This document shows positions 16,550-25,256 of a stretch of 64,000 nt of DNA, in pieces. Under the pieces are notes generated by a model, which saw nothing but the letters and a program-made list of their open reading frames with translations, ran no database searches and was not told the origin of the DNA. This DNA is from Bdellovibrio sp. KM01 (GTDB taxonomy: Bacteria; Bdellovibrionota; Bdellovibrionia; Bdellovibrionales; Bdellovibrionaceae), in contig NZ_CP058348.1 in NCBI RefSeq assembly GCF_013752535.1, forward strand, positions 2,976,001-3,040,000, in the 5' to 3' direction. Positions within the stretch are counted from its first letter, which is position 1. Each line of letters begins with the position of its first letter. The position numbers and the translations under genes are program-made.

Positions 16550-17542
16550 TTATTCGCACTTATTTGATTCAGGTTGAACTTGTAATAACTTTTCAATAAC
16601 CAACTCGTGTTGGATTTGCATGCACACCATTTCCGAGGGATCCAAAGGCTTTTGAATCTGCAGAGAGGCCCAGGATTGATTCACTCCCAAAAGCCACAAA
16701 AGCAACATCGAAAAGCTTAACGCCCATTTTCTTTTCGCTGGAGGGACGCTGACAGTTTCTCCAATATTTTTCAAGCGCGCCTGCATTTGCAAAAACTCTG
16801 CAGAGGCACCCGAAACAAATCCGGGCAAGACAAATGACGGTTCCCGCATCAACACCAACAAACACTCCGCATAGGCCTTGGGATTTAATTGATATCTTTC
16901 AATCGCAAGTTCATCCGTCGCCATTTCCGTATACAACTGGTACTGACGATGAAAGACCTGCATTAAAGGATTAAACCAACACAAACGCAGGCAGATGGTC
17001 TCTAGCAAGTTCCAAAATCCATCGCGGCCCTGCACATGAGTGAATTCATGGGCAAGGACGTGCTTTAAATGCTCTGGGTTCTGGGCGACATACACCGGAA
17101 CAGAAACCCGGCCCCTGGTAAGGCCATAACTTAACGGCGCCATCTGATTGGACGTTAGAATGAAACCACCACGATCCTCTAAAATTTCATTTTTTAAAAC
17201 ACTTATAAACTGACGGTGACGATATAGATCATGTCCAAACCATACGCCAAAACCCGCGCCCCACAGCAGTCCTAAAATTCGGGTGACACCCATCGAACCC
17301 TGGGATTTTACAAACTGGCTAAAACAGCCCAACTCCAACCCCTGATCGAAAGACATTAAGATCACCGCAAATGAAACCATCGACAGCAAAAACGCCGCTA
17401 TCGTGATTCGCGACCACTGTCTTAAAAACTTTCCGCGCAATCCCTTAAAGGCAATAGTGCCCAAGGAAAAGGAACCGAAAAAGAAGATCGAACTTAAGCT
17501 TAAAACCACCAAAAGTTTCCACAGAAAATCCAACGTGCTCAT
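16550..17542 (-). CDS. M56 (BlaR1/MecR1-type) membrane peptidase without sensor domain
   Basis: 330 residues with three or four N-terminal membrane segments, then the M56 zinc site HEFTH (H165, E166, H169), a downstream TEMATDELA helix that should give the third ligand, and a last membrane segment at about 273-290. In BlaR1/MecR1 this domain relays a beta-lactam signal and leads to cleavage of the BlaI/MecI repressor. Here the extracellular penicillin-binding sensor is absent; only about 40 residues follow the last membrane segment. The signal must be different or come from another protein. It overlaps the repressor gene by 4 nt. Confidence 0.85.
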   Translation of the reverse strand: MSTLDFLWKLLVVLSLSSIFFFGSFSLGTIAFKGLRGKFLRQWSRITIAAFLLSMVSFAVILMSFDQGLELGCFSQFVKSQGSMGVTRILGLLWGAGFGVWFGHDLYRHRQFISVLKNEILEDRGGFILTSNQMAPLSYGLTRGRVSVPVYVAQNPEHLKHVLAHEFTHVQGRDGFWNLLETICLRLCWFNPLMQVFHRQYQLYTEMATDELAIERYQLNPKAYAECLLVLMREPSFVLPGFVSGASAEFLQMQARLKNIGETVSVPPAKRKWALSFSMLLLWLLGVNQSWASLQIQKPLDPSEMVCMQIQHELVIEKLLQVQPESNKCE

Positions 17543-17934
17543 GATCTACTGCCTTTGTTGGATTTATCAAAATCTGCGACGATCGCACGCAGCTTATCGA
17601 TTTCCTCGGCACTAAGTTTTTTCTGACCGGCAAAGTAGTTAATCAAAGGAGAAACAGATCCACCCAGGGTACGCTCGACGAACTCTGTCACTTTCCCCTT
17701 CATGACTGTTTGCGCTTCGATTTTCTCTGAATATTTAAAAATCCCATCGACTTTAGTGCGAGTCAGAAAGCCCTTCGTACGCAGACGCTCCATCACTGTC
17801 AGGATGGTCGTTCGCGCCAGACCCTTTTGCTTTTCAAAATGATCGGCCACCTCACGTACCGAAAGATCTCCGTGTGTGGAAATGTAACGAAGAATTTCAA
17901 TTTCTTGCTCACCTAAGCTGGGCAGTTTCTTCAT
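17539..17934 (-). CDS. BlaI/MecI-family transcriptional repressor
   Basis: 131 residues, the family's usual length. The winged-helix domain (EIEILRYISTHGDLSVREVA...ARTTILTVMERLRTKG) is followed by a dimerisation tail. Such repressors bind TACA/TGTA-type palindromes as dimers and are removed by cleavage downstream of an M56 peptidase. The gene's own promoter contains two matching palindromes. ATG at 17934 with GAGG upstream. First gene of the four-gene operon. Confidence 0.92.
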   Translation of the reverse strand: MKKLPSLGEQEIEILRYISTHGDLSVREVADHFEKQKGLARTTILTVMERLRTKGFLTRTKVDGIFKYSEKIEAQTVMKGKVTEFVERTLGGSVSPLINYFAGQKKLSAEEIDKLRAIVADFDKSNKGSRS

Positions 17935-17946
17935 GGAGACCTCGCT

Positions 17947-17962
17947 GACTACAATCGTAGTC
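17947..17962. promoter_or_regulatory. BlaI-type operator 1
   Basis: GACTAC-AATC-GTAGTC, a perfect interrupted palindrome 13 nt upstream of the BlaI-family start, over the -10 region of the predicted promoter. Its centre is 22 bp (about two helical turns) from operator 2. Confidence 0.8.
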
Positions 17963-17986
17963 TAGCGAAACTACAGCTGTAGTCAA
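17959..17986 (-). promoter_or_regulatory. Predicted promoter of the BlaI operon
   Basis: Reading the minus strand: -35 TTGACT (17986-17981), a 16-nt spacer, and -10 TAGACT (17964-17959). Operator 2 lies across the -35/spacer and operator 1 across the -10, so repressor binding should block RNA polymerase. Confidence 0.65.
17970..17983. promoter_or_regulatory. BlaI-type operator 2
   Basis: ACTACAGCTGTAGT, an uninterrupted 14-bp palindrome holding the TACA/TGTA core known for BlaI/MecI sites. Confidence 0.85.
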
Positions 17987-18030
17987 CTAGCTTAAAAGTC
18001 CAGTTTCATCTTGATACAAAAGACATAAAA

Positions 18031-18056
18031 AAAGCCGCTGTTTTGGCAGCGGCTTT
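18031..18056 (-). terminator. Intrinsic terminator of topA
   Basis: Stem AAAGCCGCTG/CAGCGGCTTT with a 6-nt loop, followed on the minus strand by a U-run. It lies 7 nt past the topA stop codon. Confidence 0.9.
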
Positions 18057-18063
18057 AAATCAA

Positions 18064-20808
18064 TTACTTTTTAGCTTTTCGAGTGACGACCTTTTTAACT
18101 CCCAGAGCTTGGGCCTTGTCTTTCGCGGACTCAGCACTCTTCAAGGATTTCTTAGGTGCGGCTGGCGCTTCCTTGGCGGCTTTCGTCGCAGCCTTAGGAG
18201 CCTTCGCTGCTTTCGGAGCAGACTTGGCCTTACCTTTACCTTTAGAGCCCTTCGCAGGACCCTTCTCGTTGATCAAGCCCACTGCTTGTTCCAATGTGAC
18301 TGTTTCAACAGTCGTACCCTCTGGCAACGAAGCGTTGACCTTACCACTCTTAATGTAAGGACCATAAGGACCATTGAAAACTTGAATCGCATCACCCGTC
18401 TCTGGATGAGCACCTAAATCACGAAGTGCCGCCGCTTTACCGCGACCTTTCTTAGGCTGAGCCAACATTTCCATCGCGCGTTCGAAGGTAATAGTCAAAA
18501 CGCTTTCACCCTTAGGGATAGAACGATAATCGCCATCATGAACAATGAATGGACCAAAACGACCCAAGCCTGCCTTGATGTCTTTTCCTGTGCCCGGGTG
18601 ATCACCCAGGCTGCGCGGCAAGGACAACAGATCCAAGGCCGTTTGCAAATCAACCTGCTCCGGCTGCATATTCGGTGGAAGTGACGCACGTTTTGGTTTG
18701 TCGTTTTCAGGTGATACATCACCCAATTGAACATACGGACCATAACGACCGCTCAAAACATAAATCGGCTCGCCTGTTTTAGGATCTTTACCCAAAGCAT
18801 CGGCACCATTGATTTTTTGATCGATCAATTTTTCTGCGATTTCAGGCGTGATATCCGCTGGTGATTCATTATCTGGAACCGATGCGCTGACGTCTTCGCC
18901 ATCACGTTGGGTTGTCAGGTACGCACCATAACGGCCGACGTGGAATTTATATTTATCCATGCCTTCCAAGGACATTGTACGTGCTTCATCGGGATTGATT
19001 TTTTCTTCTTGGCTATCAACCATGGCACGCAAACCTTTAGGGCCTTTGTAAACGGAGGCAAGATAGCTTTCCCAATCCAATTCACCGTCTGCAATATTAT
19101 CCAGGCTTTGTTCCATTTCAGAAGTAAAGCCCAAGTCCACATACTGAGTCAGATAGCTGCTCAACAGTTTCGATACGATCATCGCCGTGAATGTCGGAAT
19201 CAATGCCGTGCCACCCTTACGAACATATCCGCGATCGATGATAGTACCGATAACAGATGCATACGTTGACGGACGACCGATGCCTTCTTTCTCCATCGTT
19301 TGTACAAGGCTTGCCTCGGTATAACGAGCTGGAGGTTTTGTTTCATGAGAAGTTGGGTCAAGTTTAGTGCACTTCACAGAGTCTTTGACTTTAAGTGCCG
19401 GCAAACGCACTTCGCGTTCTGCCAAATCTGCTTCTGGATCGTCAGAGCCTTCAACATACGCACGCAAGAAACCTGGGAATTCGATCGTCATACCAGAAGC
19501 ACCAAAGATCGCATCACCTACAGTGATTTTTGCGCTGACTTGTTTTTGACGAGCATCAACCATTTGCGATGCAATCGTACGTTTCCAAATCAAATCGTAA
19601 AGTTTGAACTGATGACCTGTCAGACCCGTTTCGTCTGGATCTTGGAACTGTGTGCCCGCGGGACGAATCGCTTCATGGGCCTCTTGGGCACCTTTTACTT
19701 TTTTAGCAGCGTAAGTGCGCGGCTGAGGCGTTAAGTACTCTTTGCCATATTTTGAAGTGATACAATCGCGGGACGCACTGATCGCCTCATTAGACAAGAA
19801 CGTCGAGTCCGTACGCATATAGGTGATGAAACCTTGCTCGTACAGCTTTTGCGCAACCTGCATCGTTTCACGAGCAGACAAGCCCAACTTACGATTCGAT
19901 TCCTGTTGCAAACTTGAAGTGATGAACGGCGCTGCCGGTTTTCTAAACGTTGGTTTTTCCTCAACATCAGAAACTGTCCATGGACCTGATTTCAAATCAG
20001 CTGAAAGTTTTGAAGCTTCTTTCTCGCCCAGAACCAAAACATCTTTACCAGCCGTCAGCTGACCCGTCAGACCATCAAAGTCTTTACCCGTCGCCACACG
20101 TTGCTGTTTGAATTGCTGCAAACGAGATTCGAAGTTCACGCCATCTTTCGACAGCTCCGCCAACACACCCCAGTAAGCAGACTTTTTAAAGCGGATGCGT
20201 TCTTGCTCACGTTCAACGATCAAACGCACCGCCACAGACTGCACGCGACCCGCTGACAAACCGTAAGCCACTTTCTTCCAAAGAAGTGGAGAGATCGTGT
20301 AACCCACCAGTCGGTCGAGCACACGGCGCGCCTCTTGGGCACGGACCAGGTTGAAGTCAATCTCACGCGTGTCTTTCAACGCTTTTTGAATCGCATCTTT
20401 AGTGATCTCGTGGAACACCATTCGTTTTGTCGGAACTTTTGGTTTTAGAACTTCAAGCAAATGCCAGCTGATAGACTCCCCCTCGCGGTCTTCATCGGTC
20501 GCGAGATAGAGCTCTGAGGCTTCGTCGAGTTTGTCTTTAAGGTTTTTAACGACTTTCGTTTTGTCCTTAGGGATGCAATAAAGAGGTTCAAAGTTTTTAT
20601 CAACGTTGACCCCAAGCTGCGCCCACTTTTCTTTTTTTACTTTTTCAGGAATGTCTTTTGCGGATTGAGGCAAATCGCGGATGTGTCCCATGCATGACTC
20701 AACAACGTAGTCTCTTCCCAGAAACTTACGAATAGTTTTTGCCTTTGTCGGTGACTCCACGATGACGAGTTTGATTCCGTCGGATGCCGCGTCAGTTTTT
20801 TTGGCCAT
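18064..20808 (-). CDS. topA: DNA topoisomerase I
   Basis: 914 residues. The N-terminal Toprim domain has LVIVESPTKAKTI and TDEDREGE. The catalytic tyrosine is Tyr330 in GFITYMRTDS. SAGRVQSVAVRL and the EGIGRPSTYA segment are also typical of type IA enzymes, which relax negative supercoils. The C-terminus lacks the Cys4 zinc fingers of E. coli TopA. It has several short repeats built on a G-[RP]-[YF]-G-[AP]-[YF] core (GRYGAYL, GRYGPYV, GRFGPFI, GPYGPYI) instead, and ends in about 60 Lys/Ala-rich residues. The repeat type is common in topoisomerase I of many bacteria; the basic tail should add non-specific DNA binding. Confidence 0.97.
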   Translation of the reverse strand: MAKKTDAASDGIKLVIVESPTKAKTIRKFLGRDYVVESCMGHIRDLPQSAKDIPEKVKKEKWAQLGVNVDKNFEPLYCIPKDKTKVVKNLKDKLDEASELYLATDEDREGESISWHLLEVLKPKVPTKRMVFHEITKDAIQKALKDTREIDFNLVRAQEARRVLDRLVGYTISPLLWKKVAYGLSAGRVQSVAVRLIVEREQERIRFKKSAYWGVLAELSKDGVNFESRLQQFKQQRVATGKDFDGLTGQLTAGKDVLVLGEKEASKLSADLKSGPWTVSDVEEKPTFRKPAAPFITSSLQQESNRKLGLSARETMQVAQKLYEQGFITYMRTDSTFLSNEAISASRDCITSKYGKEYLTPQPRTYAAKKVKGAQEAHEAIRPAGTQFQDPDETGLTGHQFKLYDLIWKRTIASQMVDARQKQVSAKITVGDAIFGASGMTIEFPGFLRAYVEGSDDPEADLAEREVRLPALKVKDSVKCTKLDPTSHETKPPARYTEASLVQTMEKEGIGRPSTYASVIGTIIDRGYVRKGGTALIPTFTAMIVSKLLSSYLTQYVDLGFTSEMEQSLDNIADGELDWESYLASVYKGPKGLRAMVDSQEEKINPDEARTMSLEGMDKYKFHVGRYGAYLTTQRDGEDVSASVPDNESPADITPEIAEKLIDQKINGADALGKDPKTGEPIYVLSGRYGPYVQLGDVSPENDKPKRASLPPNMQPEQVDLQTALDLLSLPRSLGDHPGTGKDIKAGLGRFGPFIVHDGDYRSIPKGESVLTITFERAMEMLAQPKKGRGKAAALRDLGAHPETGDAIQVFNGPYGPYIKSGKVNASLPEGTTVETVTLEQAVGLINEKGPAKGSKGKGKAKSAPKAAKAPKAATKAAKEAPAAPKKSLKSAESAKDKAQALGVKKVVTRKAKK

Positions 20809-20931
20809 GTACCCAGCCCTTCATCCGGCTTGTAACCGGGATATAATATATAGACAAAACATGAATGCTGAACCCTCATTAGGCAAGTCTGAATTTTGAC
20901 AACCAGTACCAAAAGCAGATACCTTGTGAGG

Positions 20932-21708
20932 ATGAAACCAATTTCAGCATTCACCTCATCCCTCAAATATTTGCTCACGGATATCGACGACACTCTGACA
21001 GATGAGGGTCTTTTAGGAGCAGAAGCCTATGAAGCGATGTGGGCATTGCACGATGCTGGAATAAAAGTCATCCCTGTCACAGGTCGCCCTGCCGGCTGGT
21101 GTGAAATGATCGCCCGCGTGTGGCCTGTCAGTGGCATCATCGGTGAAAACGGCGGTTTTTATTTCCGTTATCATGGCAAAAAAATGCACCGCCATTTTTT
21201 CTTTGACGAGGAAACACAGAAAAGCAACCGCGCAAAACTGAATTTGCTTGAAAAAGAAATCCTTCAAAAAGTACCAGGCAGCGATTTGGCCAGCGATCAA
21301 TTCTGTCGCATGATGGATCTGGCCATTGATTTTTGTGAAGACGTTCCGGCACTGCCAAAAAGCGAAGTGCAAAAAATCGTGGATATTTTTAAGGCCCACG
21401 GCGCACAAGCCAAAGTCAGTTCCATCCACGTCAACGGGTGGTTTGGTTCTTACGACAAGCTTTCCATGTCTCTTAAATTTCTGCAGCAAGAGTTCGGTGT
21501 CTCGGCCGAAGATTCCAAAAAATTCTGCGGCTTTAGCGGCGACTCCCCTAATGACGAACCCATGTTTCAATATTTTCCAAATAGTTTTGCCGTGGCAAAC
21601 ATTCAAAACTTTGTTGATCAAATCAAATTTCATCCCACATATGTGGCTCAGAAACGTGGTGGTTTGGGTTTCACAGAAATTGCCAGTGCCATTCTGAAAT
21701 ACAAATGA
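20932..21708 (+). CDS. HAD-IIB family hydrolase (Cof-like sugar phosphatase)
   Basis: 258 residues from the ATG at 20932. Motif I is LLTDIDDTLTDEG; VIPVTGRP is motif II; GDSPNDEPMF is motif IV, which binds Mg2+. The cap of about 90 residues between motifs II and III fits subclass IIB, whose members act on sugar phosphates; IGENGGFYF is typical. The exact substrate is unknown. The start is uncertain: GTG at 20926 and TTG at 20896 are in frame, and none has a well-spaced ribosome site. Confidence 0.8.
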   Translation: MKPISAFTSSLKYLLTDIDDTLTDEGLLGAEAYEAMWALHDAGIKVIPVTGRPAGWCEMIARVWPVSGIIGENGGFYFRYHGKKMHRHFFFDEETQKSNRAKLNLLEKEILQKVPGSDLASDQFCRMMDLAIDFCEDVPALPKSEVQKIVDIFKAHGAQAKVSSIHVNGWFGSYDKLSMSLKFLQQEFGVSAEDSKKFCGFSGDSPNDEPMFQYFPNSFAVANIQNFVDQIKFHPTYVAQKRGGLGFTEIASAILKYK

Positions 21709-21855
21709 TTATTGCGCCTAACTAACCCTCCTTCGCCAAAGCTTCGGCGGGCCGGACGGTGATTGAAATCTGAACATCCATCGAGTCCTAGCCTTTGGTC
21801 TAAAGCTCCGGAATTCTTGAACCGATAGGACTTCTATTGGAGAAAGGAGTTTTCC

Positions 21856-22215
21856 ATGGTCAGCGCACAGGCACGTCAGTACATCGCTAACAAATTGGAA
21901 GAACAAGCCAAACAAAACTGGCTTTTTAATCATCTCAAATTCGAAGGGGAAGTTTCGAAGCAGGGACCCAACCGTGTGTACGGTTTCGCCGATGTCCATA
22001 TCACACTGAACTCTAAGGGTGAGTTGTGGGTGGAAAGTCCGAAGTATCGCAACTTCATTTCAGCGGACAGCTACAACACCGCCAAGGAGGCTGTGGATCT
22101 ACTGTACAATCAGCTGCGATACATTGATGACAATTACGATCGCCTGCAAAGCAATCCCGAGATCTGGGTCAAGAAAGGCCTCTTCTCCCGCATCAAGAAT
22201 CGCTTTGCCTCGTAA
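21856..22215 (+). CDS. Hypothetical protein, about 120 residues
   Basis: 119 residues, no signal peptide. Mixed helix and strand with a central VYGFADVHITLNSKGELWVE beta-hairpin-like segment and a helical, charged C-terminus. Family not recognised. A purine-rich ribosome site (GGAGAAAGGAG) precedes the ATG, so it is probably a real gene. It converges with pmbA, whose stop lies 13 nt away. Confidence 0.6.
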   Translation: MVSAQARQYIANKLEEQAKQNWLFNHLKFEGEVSKQGPNRVYGFADVHITLNSKGELWVESPKYRNFISADSYNTAKEAVDLLYNQLRYIDDNYDRLQSNPEIWVKKGLFSRIKNRFAS

Positions 22216-22228
22216 ACGGTTGCTGGCG

Positions 22229-23572
22229 CTAGCCGCCAGCAAAGCTCATGGATTTAATCAATACATCTGGAGCGATCAAACTGCGACCTGGGCGATCATA
22301 AGCATCGCCCAGCTCTACGATATCACGCAGAACATCAAGCACATTTCCAGAAACCACGAATTGATCGATGGGCCCCATGCACTTGCCGTTCTCATACAAG
22401 AACCCTTCCGCTGGCATCGACAGATCCCCAGTTGAATCCTTAAAGCCCGCGTGCAAGCCACCGGTGAATTTCGTGATGTGAACAGTCTGACCCGGATTCA
22501 ATGAAAGCAACTGCTCTTGAGTCTTAGTGCCTTTCGCAACCACCAGATTCGTAGGCCCAATATCCATGGGTGAACTCGGTCCACGAGATGCATTCGCCGT
22601 GTGAGGCAAATTCATGCGTTTTGAGTATTCCAGATTGGTCAGATAGTTTTTTAATACACCGTTTTCAAAAAGAACTGTTTTCTGCGAAGGAGCCCCTTCG
22701 GAGTCAAAAGGTCTTACCGCAGTTCCATTCATTTCAAACGGATCATCCACCAGATTGAATTTTTCGCCAGCCACTTTTTGACCAATACGGCCTTTCAATA
22801 AGGATTTGTTCTCATGAACTTCTTTCGCCGAGAGATATGACAGCAACATCGCCAGCACGGTTGGGAAAACCTTGCGATCCAAGACGACCGGATAATTTCC
22901 TGTTTTAAGCTTGGTAGCACCTAAATACTTAACCGCATTGTTCACACTCGTGCGTGCCACTTCATCCGTGTTGATTTTATCAAATGAACGAACAAAGAAT
23001 CCATCACCACCCATTTTAGACGTCTCGCCCTCTTTCGCCAAGGGTGCGGTTCTGCCAACGTAATAGTTCTGTTTGAATTCTTGATCCACGCCTTCGCTAT
23101 TCAGAATACGCATAAAGCTTAAACCTTGAGAAAATCCTGAATAGGGAACGGCCTGCACACGAGAATCCAAAGTCAGACACTTTTCTTCCAGAGCTTTCGC
23201 CACTTCCATTTTCTTTTCCATCTCAATTTCTTCGGGATTGAAAAGATTCAGGGCGTGATAAGCCGCAGGCTTCATCATAGGAATTTCAAACTGATCATCG
23301 CTTTGCACGGTCTTGGCATTGTTCAACGCTTCTTTATAAGTGCGCATCAGGGCGTCTGCCGATAGATTTTCCGTGTAGGCATACCCTTGGCTGGCACCCA
23401 GCAAAACACGAAGACCCGCCGTCTGAGTTTGTGTGGATTCAAAAGTGTTCAATTTCTTTTTTTGAAAACCCAAATCAAGACTTTCGCCACCGGAAATCAG
23501 CATTTCAACTTTGACGCCGTCTTGTTTTGCTTGCGCCGCAATTGTTTGGAAGCTTTGTTTAATAGTGTCCAT
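22229..23572 (-). CDS. pmbA: PmbA/TldE subunit of the TldD/TldE protease
   Basis: 447 residues from the ATG at 23572, which overlaps the tldD stop as TAATG. The family features GVLKNYLTNLEYSKRM and GDLSMPAEGFLYENG are present. There is no HEXXXH site, as expected for TldE, the non-catalytic partner. With TldD it forms a periplasm-independent, cytosolic zinc protease that degrades unfolded peptides and matures some modified peptides such as microcin B17. No peptide precursor gene is evident nearby. Confidence 0.93.
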   Translation of the reverse strand: MDTIKQSFQTIAAQAKQDGVKVEMLISGGESLDLGFQKKKLNTFESTQTQTAGLRVLLGASQGYAYTENLSADALMRTYKEALNNAKTVQSDDQFEIPMMKPAAYHALNLFNPEEIEMEKKMEVAKALEEKCLTLDSRVQAVPYSGFSQGLSFMRILNSEGVDQEFKQNYYVGRTAPLAKEGETSKMGGDGFFVRSFDKINTDEVARTSVNNAVKYLGATKLKTGNYPVVLDRKVFPTVLAMLLSYLSAKEVHENKSLLKGRIGQKVAGEKFNLVDDPFEMNGTAVRPFDSEGAPSQKTVLFENGVLKNYLTNLEYSKRMNLPHTANASRGPSSPMDIGPTNLVVAKGTKTQEQLLSLNPGQTVHITKFTGGLHAGFKDSTGDLSMPAEGFLYENGKCMGPIDQFVVSGNVLDVLRDIVELGDAYDRPGRSLIAPDVLIKSMSFAGG

Positions 23573-24960
23573 TAGCCTGCTCTCCCACCAACCATAAGAC
23601 TTGAAACCAAGATCTGCGGTTGACCCACAGCTGCCGGGATCGAGCCACTCACAGAGCCGCACATACCCGTCGCCAATTTCAATTCATTAGAAACTTTTGT
23701 GATTTTACCCAAAGTATCGATACCACGCCCGATCAGGCAGGCCCCTTTTACCATTTCTTCGATGCGACCTTTTCTGATGATATAGGCTTCACGAACTTGG
23801 AAATTGTAATCGCCCGTTCCTGGATTGACCGAGCCTCCGCCCATGTTTTTCGCGTAAAGACCATAATCCACGTCGCGGATCATTTCTTCAAAAGAATCCT
23901 TACCCGCATCAATAAATGTGTTTCTCATACGAGAAGCCGGCGCGTACTTGTAAGACTGGCGACGACCACTGCCTGTCACGTCATAACCTGTTTGGCGTGA
24001 ACCCATCTCATCGACGATGTAAGATTTCAAAACACCGTTTTCAATCAAAGTTGTGCGTTTCGTTTTGTTGCCTTCGTCATCGATATTCAGTGAACCCCAA
24101 CCATTTTTGATCGTTCCATCATCGATAGCGGTGACACACTCATTGGCAATCTTCTGGCCCATCTTACCGCAAAACACAGAGGATTCTTTAGCAACAGCCG
24201 TGGTTTCAAGACCGTGCCCACAAGCTTCGTGGAAGAGGACTCCCCCGAATGAGTTATCAATCAAAACCGGCATCTCGCCCGCTGGTGCAAATTTAGCTGT
24301 CGTAAGTCCCATGGCGCGATCTACGTTTTCATGGGCAAAGTTTTGCATATTTAAACCATCATACAATTCAGAAGTTCCCATGTGCCCATAACGTTCACTG
24401 GAACTTTCCTTGACACCCATGTGCTCAACGAAAACTTCCATATTCAAACGGCTATAGGCGCGTTCATCATAAGCCATCAAACCGCGAGAATTTGCGATTT
24501 GGACTTTTTGAAACTTTTCATTCAAAGCGGCTTCCACCTGAGTGACAGCGGAATTACGATTGCGCGCGTGCTGATCAACGGAATTCAACCATTTGAATTT
24601 ACGTTCGCGGTTCATCTCCCAAGGCTTTTCACCATAGGTATGAACCGTATCAAATGGCACCTGCATCAACGGCATTGATTTCTTACCTTCGCCAGTGCCA
24701 CGGCTTTTCGCTGCATTCAGTGCCGCTTTAACCAAGCCCTGCTCAGTCAGATCATTCGTGGTCACATACACAATTTCATGACCAAAGAACAAACGAATCC
24801 CAGCACCGTAAAGCTGGCCCACAATGGCTTGGTCTGCTTTGGAACTCAAAATAGAAAGGTTGGAAGAGTAAGTGTCTTCGACAAAGATATCCGCGAAATC
24901 CGCTCCTGTGGAAAGTGCGGCATCCAGAGCTTTGGTCAGAATCTGAGGTTGAACGATCAT
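23572..24960 (-). CDS. tldD: TldD zinc metalloprotease subunit
   Basis: 462 residues. The catalytic HEACGHGLE (H244, E245, H249) is the family's HExxxH zinc motif. GVLKSYIVDEMGSRQTGY and GGSVNPGTGDYNF are also typical. The subunit holds the active site of the TldD/TldE complex. Two-gene operon with pmbA; the stop and start codons share bases. Confidence 0.95.
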   Translation of the reverse strand: MIVQPQILTKALDAALSTGADFADIFVEDTYSSNLSILSSKADQAIVGQLYGAGIRLFFGHEIVYVTTNDLTEQGLVKAALNAAKSRGTGEGKKSMPLMQVPFDTVHTYGEKPWEMNRERKFKWLNSVDQHARNRNSAVTQVEAALNEKFQKVQIANSRGLMAYDERAYSRLNMEVFVEHMGVKESSSERYGHMGTSELYDGLNMQNFAHENVDRAMGLTTAKFAPAGEMPVLIDNSFGGVLFHEACGHGLETTAVAKESSVFCGKMGQKIANECVTAIDDGTIKNGWGSLNIDDEGNKTKRTTLIENGVLKSYIVDEMGSRQTGYDVTGSGRRQSYKYAPASRMRNTFIDAGKDSFEEMIRDVDYGLYAKNMGGGSVNPGTGDYNFQVREAYIIRKGRIEEMVKGACLIGRGIDTLGKITKVSNELKLATGMCGSVSGSIPAAVGQPQILVSSLMVGGRAG

Positions 24961-25256
24961 GAAATCCCCCTATGAGAAAAAAGCATATCCCAGAGAGAAA
25001 ACAGTCCCAACTGAAAAACCTGCGGCACTCTGCAATAGGTCCGAAGGTACTGCATCACGGTGCTTGTCTCTTTTTGAGACACTGGAAGTGACCTGACCAG
25101 ATTATCAACAGCTCGTTGCGTGGAATGTCACGAAAGCTACGCCCACCCCTGTAATCCAATTAAACGGCACCTTGACTCATTTTTAATGGCCCACCCCTTG
25201 CTCATATAGAACTTAGAGATGGGTTCTAACTTCTGAAACCCGTGGTGGAGACTATT
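24961..25256. other. 296-nt divergent intergenic region, tldD / outer-membrane barrel operon
   Basis: No gene seen. It holds a short inverted repeat GTCTC-TTTTT-GAGAC at 25066-25080, extended to the 11-mer TTTGAGACACT (25073-25083), which also occurs on the sense strand upstream of the ADP-ribosyltransferase-like gene. No convincing -35/-10 pair could be picked for either gene. Confidence 0.5.

Noticed and set aside
15358-17934. Reading the BlaI/M56 operon as beta-lactam resistance
   Set aside because: No penicillin-binding sensor domain on the M56 protein and no beta-lactamase or PBP2a gene nearby.
20842-20847. TATAAT upstream of the HAD phosphatase gene
   Set aside because: A perfect -10 but no acceptable -35 at 16-18 nt and no extended -10; not called a promoter.
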